A stretch of DNA of 22,790 nt from Armatimonadetes bacterium UBA5352 (GTDB lineage Bacteria > Armatimonadota > Zipacnadia > Zipacnadales > UBA5352), in the NCBI GenBank assembly GCA_002411015.1, contig DHPY01000076.1, forward strand, positions 1 to 22,790, written 5' to 3'. Both the position numbers and the translations under genes were made by a program. The notes beneath the pieces were generated by a model, which saw nothing but the letters and a program-made list of their open reading frames with translations, had not been told where the DNA came from and did no database searches. Every line of letters begins with the position of its first letter. Positions within the stretch are counted from its first letter, which is position 1. Shown piece after piece: positions 21,013 to 22,790 of this stretch.

Positions 21013-22701
21013 TCAGTTACGGTTGTAGCGCCGTGCGACCATGCTCCACGCGCTCTCAAGCTCGCGCAGGTGCATCGCCCTCGCGACCCCGATGAAGACC
21101 AACCCTCCGAGGGCCAGCGGGATCACGACCGCCGGCAGCGCCTCCATCCGGCCGCCCGAGCCTCCGCCGGGCAGGTAGGCCTGCACGGCGGCCATCGTGC
21201 CCCACGTGACCGCGGTCATCAGCAGCGTCGCGGGGAGCATGCGCAGGACTGTGTTCGCGATCTCGCGACCGCCAAGCTTTCCGATGCGCACCTGCAGCAG
21301 CACGATGAGGCCGATGGCGTTGATGATCCCGCTGATCGAGGTGGCCATCGCGAGGCCCGGGACGCTGTAGCGCGCCGCCAGGGGGAGCGCCGACGCGATA
21401 CACGCGATCACGGAGATGGCGCCGACCCACACGGGAGTCATGGTGTCATGGCGGGCGTAGAAGGCGCGCGCGGCGATGTAGACCATCCCAAGCGGCACGA
21501 TGCCGAAGCAGAACCACCAGAGGGTGAGGGCGACCGCCTGGGTGCCCTCGGGGCTGAGGTTGAACAGCAGCACCGCGGAGGGCTTCGCGAGGACCATCAG
21601 CAGCGCCGTCGCGGGAAGCGTCAGGAAGATCACGTTGCGCATTCCGAAGCTGAAGTCGGTGCGGTAGCGGCGCTCGTCGCCATGCGCATAGTGCTCGGCA
21701 AGCGCGGGGAAGAGCGCGATGGCAATGCCTGCGCCGATCACGCGCGCGGGGAGCTTCCAGAGGTGGTTCGCGTAGTTGAGCGTGGAGACGCCGCCCTCGC
21801 CCTCGACCGCGTTGGCGAGGATCTTCGTGACCGCAAAGTTGATCTCAGCGATGGCGAGGCCGAGCATGACCGGGAGTGCGAGCAGCACCACGCGCCGGAC
21901 CGCGGGCGTCGGGCGGAAGACCGGGAGGAGGCGTCCGCCGCGGGCGCGCAGAGCGATCATCTGCAGGCCGAAGTTGCCCACTGCGGCGCCGAGCAGGACG
22001 CCCAGGCCGAGGGTGCTCGGGCCGAACAGGACTGGCGCGAGGAACGCCGCCGCGATGATCGCGCAGTTGTAGATGATCGGGCCCATCGCGGGCCAGAAGA
22101 AGTGCCTGCGGGCGTTCAGGGTGCCCATCAGCAGGCCGCCGAGCAGAAAGAAGATCTGCGCCGGGAACATCAGCTTCATGATGTGTGTGCAGATCGCAAG
22201 CGCCTCGGGGTTGCCGTCGCCGCCCGGGTGCAGGAGGCCCATCGCCTCGAGGAACTCTCGCATAGGGCTCGCCCCGGCGGCGCCGCCGACCGCCCAGGAG
22301 GGGTTGACGAAGCGCGCGATCGGCTCGGCAAAGACGATCCCGAGGGCGGCGACGATGGCCGAGGCGAACGCGAGGATCCAGAAGATCGCGCTGAACATGC
22401 GCCATGCCCCATCCTCGTCGCCCTTCGCCATAAACTCGGTGAAGACCGGGACGAAGCCGGTGCGCAGCGCGCCGCCGGCGATCATGAAATAGAGGAAGTC
22501 GGGGACGGTGGCGGCGTTGTAGAACGCATCGGCAATCGCGGAGCTTCCGTAAGTGTGCGCGATCGCGATATCGCGGAACATGCCCGTGACGGCGCTGCCA
22601 AGGGTGGCGAAAATCATGAGGATGGCCGCTTTGGCCATCCATGAGGTCGCGCCGGTGGGCTCGGTTACGGGCTCTGACTGTGGTGGCATCTGGTCATCCA
22701 T
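21013..22701 (-). CDS. murJ: Lipid II flippase MurJ
   Basis: A 562-residue polytopic membrane protein of the MVF/MurJ group that moves lipid II across the cytoplasmic membrane for peptidoglycan synthesis. About 14 hydrophobic segments are visible. Family landmarks are GMFRDIAIAHTYG (about 40-52), ADAFYNAATVPDFLYFMIAGGALRTGFVPVF (57-87, with the buried Arg) and NYANHLWKLPARVIGAGIAIALFPALAEH (around 315). A loop after the third segment (about 138-160, Gly/Ala/Ser-rich) is longer than usual. No Shine-Dalgarno site precedes ATG 22701, and the promoter -10 box ends 9 bases before it, so the mRNA is probably almost leaderless; Met5 at 22689 is an alternative. It lies upstream of lepA-hemW, which has its own promoter. 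Confidence 0.94.
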   Translation of the reverse strand: MDDQMPPQSEPVTEPTGATSWMAKAAILMIFATLGSAVTGMFRDIAIAHTYGSSAIADAFYNAATVPDFLYFMIAGGALRTGFVPVFTEFMAKGDEDGAWRMFSAIFWILAFASAIVAALGIVFAEPIARFVNPSWAVGGAAGASPMREFLEAMGLLHPGGDGNPEALAICTHIMKLMFPAQIFFLLGGLLMGTLNARRHFFWPAMGPIIYNCAIIAAAFLAPVLFGPSTLGLGVLLGAAVGNFGLQMIALRARGGRLLPVFRPTPAVRRVVLLALPVMLGLAIAEINFAVTKILANAVEGEGGVSTLNYANHLWKLPARVIGAGIAIALFPALAEHYAHGDERRYRTDFSFGMRNVIFLTLPATALLMVLAKPSAVLLFNLSPEGTQAVALTLWWFCFGIVPLGMVYIAARAFYARHDTMTPVWVGAISVIACIASALPLAARYSVPGLAMATSISGIINAIGLIVLLQVRIGKLGGREIANTVLRMLPATLLMTAVTWGTMAAVQAYLPGGGSGGRMEALPAVVIPLALGGLVFIGVARAMHLRELESAWSMVARRYNRN

Positions 22702-22710
22702 GATGCGGTC

Positions 22711-22739
22711 ATCATATCGCGTGAAGGTCGGGGTGGCAA
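22711..22739 (-). promoter_or_regulatory. Promoter of murJ
   Basis: On the minus strand TTGCCA (22734-22739), a 17-base spacer, TATGAT (22711-22716). Both hexamers match 5/6. Only 9 bases separate the -10 box from the murJ ATG, so transcription would start about 3 bases upstream of it. Confidence 0.65.
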
Positions 22740-22748
22740 GGGCGTGAC

Positions 22749-22790
22749 ATGAGCGGGAACGGCCGGCGGGCTGGAACTCATATTCCAGAA
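22749..22790 (+). CDS. Possible start of a divergent gene, cut by the window edge
   Basis: An open frame begins at ATG 22749 (MSGNGRRAGTHIPE) and runs off the end. The position, divergent from murJ, would suit a gene start, but only 14 codons are visible and the ribosome site (AAGGGCG) is weak. No family can be named. Confidence 0.2.
   Translation, partial: MSGNGRRAGTHIPE
22771..22788. repeat. 18-base inverted repeat at the right edge
   Basis: CTGGAA, 6 bases, TTCCAG is a perfect inverted repeat 32 bases upstream of the murJ -35 box. It could be an operator for murJ or a neighbour, or chance. Confidence 0.35.

Noticed and set aside
18925..22644. A 1239-codon plus-strand open frame opposite lepA and murJ
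   Set aside because: It is the antisense shadow of two certain genes in GC-rich DNA. Its product is rich in His, Arg, Asp and Glu with no domain, and it has no plausible start or ribosome site.
1..22790. tRNA, rRNA, CRISPR array or insertion sequence
   Set aside because: No cloverleaf with a TTCGA loop, no rRNA-like tract, no regularly spaced direct repeats and no transposase-like protein were found by reading both strands.

Overview
The window is GC-rich bacterial chromosome carrying 14 well-supported protein genes plus one possible gene fragment at the right edge. No tRNA, rRNA, CRISPR array, insertion sequence or phage gene was seen. The mix of a sialidase-like exoenzyme, a very large secreted glycosidase-like lipoprotein, a PhoPQ-activated-type hydrolase and an ABC-2/Gld/DUF4340 cluster is typical of environmental Planctomycetota, Armatimonadota, Hydrogenedentota and similar lineages. 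The phylum is inference only; a LepA or MurJ phylogeny would settle it.

Layout. 1-461: a minimal nucleotidyltransferase (minus) beside a copy of a dispersed palindromic repeat. 518-2119: a secreted five-Asp-box sialidase-like protein (minus). 2247-7458: a plus-strand operon for an ABC-2 type exporter (ATPase, permease, GldG-like membrane/periplasmic subunit, DUF4340 protein), with a clear sigma70-type promoter, a long structured leader and a strong hairpin at its end. 7531-8208: an OmpR-type response regulator (minus) with no kinase beside it. 8346-12764: a 1472-residue lipoprotein with a glycosidase-like barrel (minus). 12870-16309: a ferrous-iron uptake operon (plus): DtxR-FeoA fusion regulator, stand-alone FeoA, FeoB and a Cys-rich FeoB-associated membrane peptide. 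A promoter/operator with three alternating GTTAG/CTAAC half-sites precedes it. 16306-17592: a PhoPQ-activated pathogenicity-related-type alpha/beta hydrolase (minus) with its own promoter. 17685-22701: hemW, lepA and murJ (all minus). lepA and hemW overlap by 8 bases; lepA and murJ each have a recognisable promoter.

How the parts work together. The Feo block is a self-contained iron-import module whose regulator probably represses its own operon when iron is replete. The ABC/Gld/DUF4340 block is a membrane export or envelope machine of unknown substrate. The two large secreted proteins suggest glycan foraging. murJ, lepA and hemW are housekeeping genes (lipid II flipping, translation factor EF4, haem chaperone).

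The most unusual signal is a GC-rich palindromic repeat family. One copy lies in frame inside hemW, adding about 40 residues between two conserved radical-SAM motifs. Related copies lie in the lepA leader and at the left edge of the window. This resembles the protein-coding palindromic elements known from Rickettsia. Also worth a look are the triple half-site iron operator, the altered metal site of the DtxR-FeoA regulator, and the nearly leaderless murJ promoter.
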